Source: Opitutia bacterium
GTDB lineage: Bacteria > Verrucomicrobiota > Verrucomicrobiia > Opitutales > Opitutaceae
Assembly: GCA_947461205.1 (NCBI GenBank)
Contig: CANHJG010000010.1
Coordinates: 1 to 62,762, forward strand
Length of the DNA: 62,762 bases
Reading direction: 5' to 3'
Under the pieces are notes generated by a model. It was not told where the DNA came from. It worked only from the letters and a program-made list of their open reading frames with translations, and did no database searches. The position numbers were made by a program, and so were the translations under genes. Positions 42,067 to 53,270 of the stretch are shown here, piece after piece. Each line of letters begins with the position of its first letter. Positions within the stretch are counted from its first letter, which is position 1.

Positions 42067-44919
42067 ATGATGTCATCGTCCATTTGTTGGGCGGCACCTT
42101 GCCGTCTGTCTGCTCTCTGCCTCGCACTGGTCTGGGCAGCTTTGAAAACCGGCGCCCAGACGGTACCGGCGCGAAGCTCCGCCACAGCAGAAACCGTTTT
42201 GCTTAATCCCTTTGAGGTAAGCACCGCCAAAGATACCGGTTACGTAGCCGGCAGCTCGCTCGCGGGCGGTCGTGCGGAGACACCCTTGCGACTGACTCCT
42301 GCGTCGATTTCGGTGATGACGCGGGAGTTCATGGACGATCTTAATATCACGAGTCTCGAGGGTGCGTCCAACTGGGCGTTGAGCGTGATGCCCGGTAATG
42401 AGCGGCAGAACGAGACGCCGTTTGGCACGTTTCAATTCAACTTCCGCAACACCGGCGGGTCGGGCAATTATCCGACGCGAAACTATTTTTTGTTCTACGC
42501 CAACTCGGACGGCTACAACACGGAGCGTTTTGAATTCGCGCGCGGGCCCAACTCGCTGCTGTTCGGCGATGCGGCGCTTGGCGGGGTTTCGACCAACTTT
42601 ACGAAACAGGCGCGATTTGGGCAGAAACGCCATGAGGCGCGGTTCCAGGTGGATAGCGAGGGCGGTTGGCGCAGCACGCTCGATTCACAGTGGGGGAACG
42701 ACACGTTCGCCGTCCGGGCGAACGGACTGGTGCAGCGTAATAAGAGCTGGCGCGAGGGCGTCTATGAAAACCGCGAGGGCATCCATCTCGCCGCCTCCTA
42801 CAAAGTGGGGCCCAACACGCAGATTCGCGCCGAGCATGAGTCGCTCGAAACGCGCGCCCTGATCTACCAGACTACCTACTCGGACAATGCCTCCTACTGG
42901 GATGGTAAGACGACGAACGACACCAACGGAACGATCGCCGCTGCGAACAGCTTCGGCCTCGAGCAATTTGGCGGCACGGGCTACAATGTTTACTCGTTCG
43001 CGACCCCCGGCCTCGGTGTGCTCGACTGGCGCACCTCGTATCGCACGCGTGGCACGGGTTTCGCGATCAAGCCGGAGGGCCGGTCGGACATCGCGAACGC
43101 ACCGCGCCTGCCGTCGCGCGAATTCAATCTCGGACCGGTGGACGCGAACCAGGTGCGTCAACTCGGGACCCATGTGCTCTCGCTCGACCAGCGCATCAGT
43201 GCGGATTGGTTCGCCCAAGTCGCCTACTTTCGCATGGACCACGATGCCGAGGCCAAGAACACGGAGAGCCGGGCGACGGACTACCGGATCGATGTCAATC
43301 GCCTCCTTCCCAACGGTCAGACCAATCCGAAGTTCGGCCAGAAGTTTGCCGATATCGACCAGCAGATCCAGTATCAGGACAACCGCGTCGAGGACGTGCG
43401 CTTTCTCACCACCTACAAGTTTGAGTGGGGAAAGGCCTTCGACCTCAAGCAGCGCTTCAGTGTCATCGGTGGCTTTCGCCCCGAGCGCTTCGAAATGTGG
43501 CAGCGTCGCATGCGCCGAGTGAACAATCCCGCCGTGCCGCTGGTGACCGACGCGCGCAATATCGTCCGCTACCGGGTGTATTGGGACGAACCCTTCAAAT
43601 ATGCCATCGGGAACCAGCCGCCGTCCGTTCCCGGGGCCGAGTTCAAGTATGCCGACATCGGGTTCGGCAGCAAAGAACACAAAGACCTCAGCTACGCGCA
43701 GGTCGTCTCCAACAGCACGTTCTTCAGCGAGCGTCTTTCCCTGCTGGCGGGCATCCGGCGCGACACCTTGAAGCGCCGCATCATTCAACAATACACCAAC
43801 GACCCGGTCACGGGTTACTCGATTTATGGCGGCTTCGATCCTTCGCTTAAAGCCAACCGGCCCGGTTACGAGCAGAACGAAAAGATCAGCGTCACCAGCT
43901 CTAATCTCGGCGGCGTTTTCTACGTGCTTCCCTGGTTGGGGCTCCAGGCCAACTATTCCGAAAACTTCGGCCTGCCGACGTCCGGGGTGAACAAATACGA
44001 CGGCGCCGGCTTCACCCCGCCCAAGGGCAAGGGTTCCGACCTCGGCGTGAAATTTTCCCTCGCGCAGAACAAGCTCTACGCCGTGATCAGCCGTTACGAG
44101 TCCTCGCAGGTCGACCGCATCATCGCCGGCGGCAATCTCACGGAAATCCGTCGGATCTGGACGAACATGGGTGCGACCGAGGACGCGAAGATCAACTTCA
44201 ACTACCGCGACACGGAGGACATCGAGGCGAAGGGCTGGGAGGCGGAAATTGTGGCCAATCCGTTCCCGAGCCTGCGGCTCACGGCCAACTACGCGCGCCC
44301 CGAGGCCACGATCATGCAGCAACGCCCGGGCCAGCAGGCCTACGTCGCGGCCAATCTTGCGGCGTGGACGGCGGCCGGAGCGCTCGCGGCTCCCGCCGGC
44401 GCGGTGATCAACCCCAACCAGATCCGGGCGGACATTCTCACGATCAACAGTGCGCTGGAGGGCATTGCGAAAGGGGCGACGACCAACAGCACCTACCGCA
44501 GCAGCACGAATTTCTACGGCACGTACAACTTCGCGGGCGGCCCGCTGAAGGGGCTCAATGTCGGGGCCGGGGGCAACCACCGCGGTACGCGCAAGATTGG
44601 CAATCGCGACGCCCGTCTGAAGTTCGCCACCACCGCGCCGACGGCGACCCAGACGCGCGAGGCGGCTTTCGATTACCTCTACGCGCCCAGTACGTTTGAG
44701 GCGACGATGCACGCGAGCTACGACTACCGCTTCAGCCAAAAAGTGCGGGCGCGCTTCCAGCTCAACATTTCAAATCTGCTTGATACCAAGGATCTCGTGA
44801 TCACGAGCTACAACACCTATACGGTGGGAGGCGTTGGCTCCACGATCGCGCAGGCCGACAACAGTTTTTACTACATCAACCCGCGGAAGATGACGCTCAG
44901 CGCGACGTTCAACTTCTGA
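42067..44919 (+). CDS. TonB-dependent outer-membrane receptor
   Basis: 950 residues. I start at the first ATG of MMSSSICWAAPCRLSALCLA, which gives a signal peptide cleaved near GAQTVPA; the frame is open further upstream but reads as non-coding. The mature N-terminus has LLNPFEVSTAKDTGYVAGSS, an Opitutaceae-style TonB-box region. A plug domain follows (ISVMTREFMDDLNI; RFEFARGPNSLLFGDAALGG), then a 22-strand barrel ending in a terminal Phe (MTLSATFNF). It imports an unknown ligand, plausibly an oligosaccharide, using TonB energy. It precedes the GMC oxidoreductase genes on the same strand by 131 bp. Confidence 0.93.
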   Translation: MMSSSICWAAPCRLSALCLALVWAALKTGAQTVPARSSATAETVLLNPFEVSTAKDTGYVAGSSLAGGRAETPLRLTPASISVMTREFMDDLNITSLEGASNWALSVMPGNERQNETPFGTFQFNFRNTGGSGNYPTRNYFLFYANSDGYNTERFEFARGPNSLLFGDAALGGVSTNFTKQARFGQKRHEARFQVDSEGGWRSTLDSQWGNDTFAVRANGLVQRNKSWREGVYENREGIHLAASYKVGPNTQIRAEHESLETRALIYQTTYSDNASYWDGKTTNDTNGTIAAANSFGLEQFGGTGYNVYSFATPGLGVLDWRTSYRTRGTGFAIKPEGRSDIANAPRLPSREFNLGPVDANQVRQLGTHVLSLDQRISADWFAQVAYFRMDHDAEAKNTESRATDYRIDVNRLLPNGQTNPKFGQKFADIDQQIQYQDNRVEDVRFLTTYKFEWGKAFDLKQRFSVIGGFRPERFEMWQRRMRRVNNPAVPLVTDARNIVRYRVYWDEPFKYAIGNQPPSVPGAEFKYADIGFGSKEHKDLSYAQVVSNSTFFSERLSLLAGIRRDTLKRRIIQQYTNDPVTGYSIYGGFDPSLKANRPGYEQNEKISVTSSNLGGVFYVLPWLGLQANYSENFGLPTSGVNKYDGAGFTPPKGKGSDLGVKFSLAQNKLYAVISRYESSQVDRIIAGGNLTEIRRIWTNMGATEDAKINFNYRDTEDIEAKGWEAEIVANPFPSLRLTANYARPEATIMQQRPGQQAYVAANLAAWTAAGALAAPAGAVINPNQIRADILTINSALEGIAKGATTNSTYRSSTNFYGTYNFAGGPLKGLNVGAGGNHRGTRKIGNRDARLKFATTAPTATQTREAAFDYLYAPSTFEATMHASYDYRFSQKVRARFQLNISNLLDTKDLVITSYNTYTVGGVGSTIAQADNSFYYINPRKMTLSATFNF

Positions 44920-45050
44920 TCGGGATTTGGGTGCCAGCGGCGCATGGGCCTGCGTTCTGCGCACGGCCCAGTTCTTGCCGGTTGCGTCGTTTTTCCGCGG
45001 CGCGCAACGCAGCCTTGAACTCCCGGCGCCGTGCGATTCGCTGTGGGCCG

Positions 45051-46772
45051 ATGGCGAACCACCCCACCACCGTCGGCGCACAGGAGCACACCTACGACGC
45101 GATTGTCGTGGGCTCGGGCATTTCGGGCGGGTGGGCCGCCAAGGAACTATGCGAGGCCGGCTTGCGGACGCTCGTGCTCGAACGGGGGCGCGACGTGAAG
45201 CACCTCGAGGATTACCCGACCGCGTTGAAGAACCCATGGGACTTGCCGCATCGCGGCAAACTGCCCCAGTCCGTCGTGGGCGAGAATCCCATCGCGAAAA
45301 AATGCTACGCCTTCGACGAGGCGACGGCGCATTTTTTCGTTAAGGACAAGGAGCATCCCTACGTGCAGGAGAAGCCCTACGATTGGATTCGCGGCTACCA
45401 AGTTGGGGGCAAGTCACTCATTTGGGCGCGGCAGACGCAGCGGTGGAGCCGGTTCGATTTTGAGGGTGCGGTGCGCGACGGGATCGCGGACTGGCCCATC
45501 GGCTACGACGATCTGGCTCCGTGGTATTCCCACGTGGAGAAGTTTGCCGGGATCAGCGGCAACTACGACGGCCTCGAGACGCTGCCCGACGGCGAGTTTC
45601 TCCCGGCTTGGGAGATGAACGACGTGGAAAAACATGCGCAGGGGAAAATCATGGCGGCATTTCCCGGGCGGCATGTGATCCAGGGGCGCTGTGCGCACCT
45701 CACGGCGCCGAAGCCGGAACATTACGCGCAGGGCCGCGGCCGGTGTCAGGCGCGCAACCTCTGCTACCGCGGGTGCCCGTTCGGGGCGTATTTCAGCTCC
45801 AACTCCTCGACGCTGCCCGCGGCGGCGAGGACCGGGAGACTCACCCTGCGTCCGCACTCGGTGGTCGAGTCGGTCCTCCATGACGCCGCGACGGGCCGGG
45901 CGCGCGGCGTGCGGGTGGTCGACGCGCAGACCAGGCAGACCACGGAATTTTTCGCGCGGGTCGTGTTCATGAATGCGGCGTGCCTGAACACGAATCTCAT
46001 TTTGCTGAATTCGAAATCGGCGCGGTTCCCGGCGGGCCTCGGCAACGACAGCGGGCTGCTCGGGCACTATGTCGCGTTCCATAATTACCGGGGCAGTCTC
46101 GCGGCGACGATGGAGGGGTTTGCGGACTCGTATTATTCGGGGCGGCGGCCGACGCAGCTGATGATGCCGAATTTTCGCAATGTGCGGAAGCAGGAGGCCG
46201 ATTTGGACTTTCAACGCGGCTACATGGTGTTCTTTGGCGCGTCGCGCAGCGGTTGGTCGCAGGGCTACGGCGCGAAGGGCGTCGGCGCGGAGTTCAAGGA
46301 GCGCATCACGCGGCCGGGGCCGTGGGGTATCTCGATGATGATGCAGGGCGAGACGGTGCCGCGGAAGGAGAACCACGTGCGTCTGTCGACCGCGGCGAAC
46401 GACGCATGGGGCGTGCCGCAGTTGATCACGGCGATCGGCTACCACGACAACGACGGGAAGGTGCTGAAGGATTTTCATGCGCGCGGGGAGGAAATGCTGG
46501 CGGCGGCGGGGGCGACCAACATCCGGAAGAACGATTCGAAACAGAACCCGGGCCTCGACATCCACGAGATGGGCGGAGTGCGCATGGGGAAGGATCCGCG
46601 GACGTCGTTGCTCAACGGGTGGAACCAACTGCACGCGTGCCCGAACGTGTTCGTGACCGACGGGGCGAGCATGGCGTCGACGGGCACGCAGAATCCGTCG
46701 CTGACGTTCATGGCCCTCGCGGCGCGGGCGGCGAACCACGCCGTGGGCGAGATGAAGAAAGGCACGCTATGA
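45051..46772 (+). CDS. GMC-family FAD oxidoreductase (sugar/gluconate dehydrogenase large subunit type)
   Basis: 573 residues from the ATG at 45051. The FAD-binding N-terminus AIVVGSGISGGWAAKELCEA has the GxGxxG dinucleotide motif. QVGGKSLIWARQTQRWSRFD and the Cys-containing RCQARNLCYRGCPFGAYFSS are typical of the gluconate-2-dehydrogenase/glucoside-3-dehydrogenase branch. The C-terminal catalytic region has HEMGGVRMGKDP and VTDGASMASTGTQNPSLTFM. It has no export signal. It overlaps by four bases the gene for a Tat-exported small subunit, with which it is likely co-exported. Substrate is probably a sugar or sugar acid. Confidence 0.92.
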   Translation: MANHPTTVGAQEHTYDAIVVGSGISGGWAAKELCEAGLRTLVLERGRDVKHLEDYPTALKNPWDLPHRGKLPQSVVGENPIAKKCYAFDEATAHFFVKDKEHPYVQEKPYDWIRGYQVGGKSLIWARQTQRWSRFDFEGAVRDGIADWPIGYDDLAPWYSHVEKFAGISGNYDGLETLPDGEFLPAWEMNDVEKHAQGKIMAAFPGRHVIQGRCAHLTAPKPEHYAQGRGRCQARNLCYRGCPFGAYFSSNSSTLPAAARTGRLTLRPHSVVESVLHDAATGRARGVRVVDAQTRQTTEFFARVVFMNAACLNTNLILLNSKSARFPAGLGNDSGLLGHYVAFHNYRGSLAATMEGFADSYYSGRRPTQLMMPNFRNVRKQEADLDFQRGYMVFFGASRSGWSQGYGAKGVGAEFKERITRPGPWGISMMMQGETVPRKENHVRLSTAANDAWGVPQLITAIGYHDNDGKVLKDFHARGEEMLAAAGATNIRKNDSKQNPGLDIHEMGGVRMGKDPRTSLLNGWNQLHACPNVFVTDGASMASTGTQNPSLTFMALAARAANHAVGEMKKGTL

Positions 46773-47305
46773 AGCGCGTGAGCCGTCGCGAGGCGCTCCG
46801 GCAATCGGCCCGGTGGGTCGGCGCGGCCGCGCTGTGGGCTAGCCTGCCGGCGCGCACGTGGGCGGCGCTCGCGTTGCCCCCGGGCTGGACCGCGGAAGAG
46901 GACGCACTCCTCACGCTCATCGGCGACACAATCCTTCCGGCGACGGTCGCATCACCGGGCGCGGCTGCGGTGGGGATCGGGCGTTTCATGATCGTGCAGG
47001 CGACGGAGTGCTACGCGCCCGGGGCTGCGGAGACGCTGCGGCGCGGGGTGCAGGAAATTCAGGCGGCGAGCCAGCAGCAGTTTTCGCAAACCTTCGCGGC
47101 CCTGGGCGTGACGCAGCGTGAGAACGTGCTGGCGGGCTACGAGACGCGCGCGGCGGCGCCGTGGCGGATGATCAAGGAACTGACGCTGCTCGGCTATTTC
47201 ACGTCGGAGCCCGGCGCCACGCAGGCGCTGCGTTATCTGCCGGTGCCGGGTGGCTACCAGGGATCGTTGCCGCTCGGGAAGACCGAGCGGAGCTGGGCCC
47301 TTTAG
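46769..47305 (+). CDS. Gluconate 2-dehydrogenase subunit 3-like protein, Tat-exported
   Basis: 178 residues. The twin-arginine signal is at the extreme N-terminus (KRVSRREALRQSARWVGAAA, processing after TWA). The mature domain contains EEDALLTLIGDTILPATVAS, the family signature of gluconate-2-dehydrogenase subunit 3. It provides the targeting signal and probably chaperones the GMC flavoprotein encoded just upstream (overlap ATGA). No cytochrome c subunit is nearby, so the electron acceptor is unknown. Confidence 0.9.
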   Translation: MKRVSRREALRQSARWVGAAALWASLPARTWAALALPPGWTAEEDALLTLIGDTILPATVASPGAAAVGIGRFMIVQATECYAPGAAETLRRGVQEIQAASQQQFSQTFAALGVTQRENVLAGYETRAAAPWRMIKELTLLGYFTSEPGATQALRYLPVPGGYQGSLPLGKTERSWAL

Positions 47306-47339
47306 GGGGTGGCCACTGGGTCGGAGCCGGGCGCCGGCC

Positions 47340-50110
<2,771 letters not shown>

Positions 50111-50176
50111 CCCGGAGCGTTGGGCGAGTTGCGAAAAACTCGACAGCACGGGCCTTCGTCGCGGAAATAGTTCGCA

Positions 50177-50488
50177 ATGGGACCACTCAAGACATCGCTG
50201 GGTAGGCTGCGCATCATTGGTTTTTGGGAGGGCGTTTCGTTTCTGCTCCTGCTCGGGGTGGCGATGCCCCTGAAGTATTTGGTCGGTTGGCCCGATGCGG
50301 TGCGCGTGGTGGGGATGGCGCACGGGATCTTGTTTTTGCTCTACCTCGTGGCGGCGATGCAGGTGGCGCAGGAGCGGGATTGGCCGTGGCGCCGCACCGC
50401 GCTGGTGCTGATAGCGAGCGTGTTGCCGGCGGGGCCTTTTGTCATTGAAGCGAAAGTATTGCGCAACGAAGCGCCGGAAGTGCCGTGA
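50177..50488 (+). CDS. DUF3817-type small membrane protein
   Basis: 103 residues and three membrane helices. The sequence LGRLRIIGFWEGVSFLLLLG, MPLKYLVGWPDAVRVVGMAH and GILFLLYLVAAMQVA carries the DUF3817 signature (EG-S near the first helix, K-Y, GMAHG). Function is unknown for the family. It follows engB by 66 bp on the same strand. Confidence 0.85.
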   Translation: MGPLKTSLGRLRIIGFWEGVSFLLLLGVAMPLKYLVGWPDAVRVVGMAHGILFLLYLVAAMQVAQERDWPWRRTALVLIASVLPAGPFVIEAKVLRNEAPEVP

Positions 50489-50542
50489 CGGCGGGGGCCG
50501 CGCGGCCGAGGGGCGGGTCGCTCCGCCACCGGTGCAGCGGTT

Positions 50543-50566
50543 GAATGCAAAAAGTGCGTTGCATTC
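50543..50566. promoter_or_regulatory. 24-bp palindrome GAATGCAA-N8-TTGCATTC
   Basis: GAATGCAA (50543-50550) and TTGCATTC (50559-50566) are perfect inverted copies with an 8-bp spacer, lying 122 bp before the ATG of the Gfo/Idh/MocA gene and 55 bp after the DUF3817 gene. The half-site length and spacing suit a dimeric repressor or activator. Confidence 0.55.
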
Positions 50567-50687
50567 CGCGACAGACGCCCAGACTTAATGGGCGTCGCAG
50601 GGTACGGTCAGTGTGCCTGCAAAGGGTGCGGCAATCGGGCCGCCTTTTCACTCCCAGAGCCAGTCAACCGCCAAAAAATCCATCCCC

Positions 50688-51968
50688 ATGAATGTTCCGT
50701 CCGTCCCCCGTGTTTCTCGCCGTGATTTTATGAAACTGTCCGCGGTCACCGCCGGTGCCGCCGTCTTGTCCGGGCTGAATGCTCCGCGGATGTATGGCGC
50801 CGTAGCGGGCTCCGACCGCATCCGGGTCGGCGTCGTCGGCTGCGGTGGGCGCGGTCCGGCCGCGGCCCAGAACTGCCTCGATTCGGCGCCGGGCATCGAG
50901 ATCGTAGCGCTGGGTGACTTGTTCCCTTGGCAGGTCGAGTCCGCGAAGAAGAAGCTGAAGCTGCCCAACGTGCAGGGCTTCTCGGGCTTCGACGCTTACC
51001 AAAAAGTCCTCGCGGCCGGAATCGACCTGGTGATCCTTGCAACCCCGCCCGGATTCCGTCCGCTGCATTTTGCGGCGGCGGTCGCGGCGGGAAAGCACGT
51101 GTTTATCGAAAAACCGGTGGCGGTGGACCCCGTCGGCGTTCGCTCGGTGATCGAGTCGGCGCGCCTGGCGAAGGAGAAGAAGCTGTCCGTGATCGCGGGC
51201 ACTCAGCGCCGCCATCAACCGAGTTACATCGAGACGATGAAGCGGATCAACGGTGGCGACATCGGTGAGCTGGTGTCCGGCAACTGTTATTGGAACGGCG
51301 ACGGCATCTGGTTCCGCGAGAAAAATGACCCGAAGTATCCGGATCTCGCCAAGCTCAGCGACTTCGAGTGGCAGTGCTGGAACTGGTATCACTGGGACTG
51401 GCTGAGCGGCGACCAGATCGTCGAGCAACACCTGCACAATCTCGATGTGGTCAACTGGGCGTTTGGCGGCCCGCCCGTTAAATTCTACGGCATGGGCGGA
51501 CGGCAGAACCGCGGCAGCATCCCCGGAAACATCTGGGATCACTTCGCCGTTGAGATGGAGTATGCCAACGGCGCGCGCGTCACCAGCATGTGCCGGCACA
51601 CGCCCAAATCGACCACCCGCATCGCCGAGCGCATTGTCGGCACCAAGGGAATGTCGGATTGCGACAAGGGCATGATCAAAGGGGAAAAGCCCTTCAACTA
51701 TTCCGGCGAGAATCCGAATCCCTACGTCGTCGAGCACACCGATCTCATCAACAGCATCCGCAACAGCACCGCGCTCAATGAAGGCGAGCAGGTGGCGATC
51801 AGCACAATGACGGCGATCGGCGGTCGCATGGCGGCCTACACCGGCCGCGAGATCAAATGGCAGTGGCTCATGGAAGGCTCGAAGCTCGATATCTTCCCGA
51901 AGAATCCGGGGCCCGGTCCCGGCCTCTTCACGCCGGTGCCGATCCCCGGCAAAGTTGAGTTGATTTGA
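50688..51968 (+). CDS. Tat-exported Gfo/Idh/MocA-family oxidoreductase
   Basis: 426 residues from the ATG at 50688, which opens a Tat signal (RVSRRDFMKLSAVTAGAAVL). The NAD(P)-binding Rossmann fold begins IRVGVVGCGGRGPAA. The EKP motif (GKHVFIEKPVAVDP) carries the catalytic Lys region. The C-terminal half contains NWYHWDWLSGDQIVEQHLHN and DVVNWAFGG, characteristic of the Verrucomicrobiota/Planctomycetota subgroup. The family acts on sugars and inositols, often in secreted glycoside breakdown. Substrate unknown. An upstream start at 50613 would bury the Tat motif and is rejected. Confidence 0.9.
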   Translation: MNVPSVPRVSRRDFMKLSAVTAGAAVLSGLNAPRMYGAVAGSDRIRVGVVGCGGRGPAAAQNCLDSAPGIEIVALGDLFPWQVESAKKKLKLPNVQGFSGFDAYQKVLAAGIDLVILATPPGFRPLHFAAAVAAGKHVFIEKPVAVDPVGVRSVIESARLAKEKKLSVIAGTQRRHQPSYIETMKRINGGDIGELVSGNCYWNGDGIWFREKNDPKYPDLAKLSDFEWQCWNWYHWDWLSGDQIVEQHLHNLDVVNWAFGGPPVKFYGMGGRQNRGSIPGNIWDHFAVEMEYANGARVTSMCRHTPKSTTRIAERIVGTKGMSDCDKGMIKGEKPFNYSGENPNPYVVEHTDLINSIRNSTALNEGEQVAISTMTAIGGRMAAYTGREIKWQWLMEGSKLDIFPKNPGPGPGLFTPVPIPGKVELI

Positions 51969-51999
51969 CCCGCCCGAGGCGCACCGGCTCGTTACGGGA

Positions 52000-52173
52000 A
52001 TGAAGAAACCGACCCGTGACGAGCGGCAGCACAGGTGTGGGCGCAAGCGCCGCTATCGCACGCAGGGGGATGCGCTCGATGCGGCGCTGATCCTCGGCCT
52101 GGCGCGCCAGCGCACGGCCTACCTGTGCCCGCTTTGCCGGCAATGGCATTTGTCGTCGACCGGAAGGTCTTAG
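52000..52173 (+). CDS. 57-residue zinc-ribbon-like protein
   Basis: A short gene: MKKPTRDERQHRCGRKRRYR followed by TQGDALDAALILGLARQRTA and YLCPLCRQWHLSSTGRS. One Cys in the basic N-terminal part, the CPLC pair and the following WHLS resemble small single zinc-ribbon proteins in which CxxCxxWHL binds metal. The basic character suggests nucleic-acid contact. The codon usage is strongly G/C at third positions like its neighbours. It stands 31 bp after the Gfo/Idh/MocA gene, on the same strand. Confidence 0.65.
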   Translation: MKKPTRDERQHRCGRKRRYRTQGDALDAALILGLARQRTAYLCPLCRQWHLSSTGRS

Positions 52174-52191
52174 GGTCCGGCCGGGGACTCG

Positions 52192-52593
52192 TTACTCTTC
52201 CTCGTCCTCGCGCAGGGCGCCGCGGTTGTGGGGCAGTTTTTCCGGCAGAAAATAGAAATAGCCCATGAGCCACCAGCTCCAGGACGAGCGGTAGAGCAGG
52301 GCGGGGATCGCGAACGCGCATCCGCCGCCCAGCGTGATCGCCGCGGCCGGGCCGATGAGGCCGAAGATGGAGAGCACCAGCAACGGCACGATCGCGAAGG
52401 CCACAGTGAACGTGTAGATGACGACAAAGGGGCCGAGGAAGAATCCGTCGCCGCGGTCGAATTTCAGCCCGCAGGCGGGACAGGCCGGGTTGATCGCGAA
52501 GCGTTTGCCGGGTTGAAACAAGGTGCGGCTGCCGCAGTTGGGGCAGGCTTGGTGGAGTCCGCGGGAAACAATCTGGCTTCGGGTGACGTGCAT
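52192..52593 (-). CDS. DUF983-family membrane protein
   Basis: 133 residues. Two CxxC-type pairs in the N-terminal zinc ribbon (QACPNCGSRTLF and PACPACGLKFDRGDGFFLG) are followed by two membrane helices (VIYTFTVAFAIVPLLVLSIF and the PAAAITLGGGCAFAIPALLY region) and an aromatic, acidic tail. This is the DUF983 architecture. Function unknown. It is convergent with the zinc-ribbon small gene. Confidence 0.85.
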   Translation of the reverse strand: MHVTRSQIVSRGLHQACPNCGSRTLFQPGKRFAINPACPACGLKFDRGDGFFLGPFVVIYTFTVAFAIVPLLVLSIFGLIGPAAAITLGGGCAFAIPALLYRSSWSWWLMGYFYFLPEKLPHNRGALREDEEE

Positions 52594-52717
52594 ACGCGAG
52601 GAGATGCTCTCAGTCTGTCCGGGGGCGGGCGCGAAGCAATTCCGTCGCGGGGTTTGTTGGCGAGGAGGGCTGGGGCAATGGGACTCCGACGTAGCTGCAG
52701 ACGGGCAAGCGGGACGG

Positions 52718-53092
52718 TTAACCGGCGGCGACTGCCGGGTCCGCGCGGTCGAGCAAGCGGCCGGTGTTCGCCTCGACGCGCACGCGGACGCCTCGGGTGG
52801 AGACGACGGTCAGCACGTCGTCCTCGACCTGGGCGATGGCCGCGCAGGGGTCGTCGGCCAGGGGCCATTCGGCCAGCCATTGCAGGCGCAGTTCGCGGTC
52901 GAGGCAGTAGAGATTGGGGATGCCCGGGAGCAGCCCGTGGGGGTGTTCGCGCACGTAGAAACACCGGGGGCCCCGGCAGAATTCGACCACGGCGGTCGCG
53001 AGCGGCGCATGGGCGGCGGCGTGGACCCCTTCGCGGGTGAGTTGGCAGAGCGAACCGTCGATCACGGCGATAGATTGAAGCGGGGTATTCAC
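52718..53092 (-). CDS. Hypothetical protein
   Basis: 124 residues starting at a GTG (53090-53092). The frame is open much further upstream, but the upstream part is antisense to the TonB receptor and reads as non-coding. Beta-rich sequence: LQSIAVIDGSLCQLTREGVH, HGLLPGIPNLYCLDRELRLQ and CAAIAQVEDDVLTVVSTRGV, which resembles two blades of a beta-propeller (YCLDRELRLQW; VRVEANTGRLL). No signal peptide. Family not identified. Confidence 0.6.
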   Translation of the reverse strand: MNTPLQSIAVIDGSLCQLTREGVHAAAHAPLATAVVEFCRGPRCFYVREHPHGLLPGIPNLYCLDRELRLQWLAEWPLADDPCAAIAQVEDDVLTVVSTRGVRVRVEANTGRLLDRADPAVAAG

Positions 53093-53270
53093 GGGCTGGA
53101 TCGGCAACGGAAGCAGGCGGACGACGATTCGGCGACAAGAAATTCCGGGCACGTCGGCCGGGTTGACCGGAGCGCGGCGGGAATTGGCTTGTTTGCCGCG
53201 TACGCTTTCGGCCAACTCGCCGGACCTGCCCGGCGGCCATTCATGGTGCGTCGGGTTTTCCCACCCCCTT

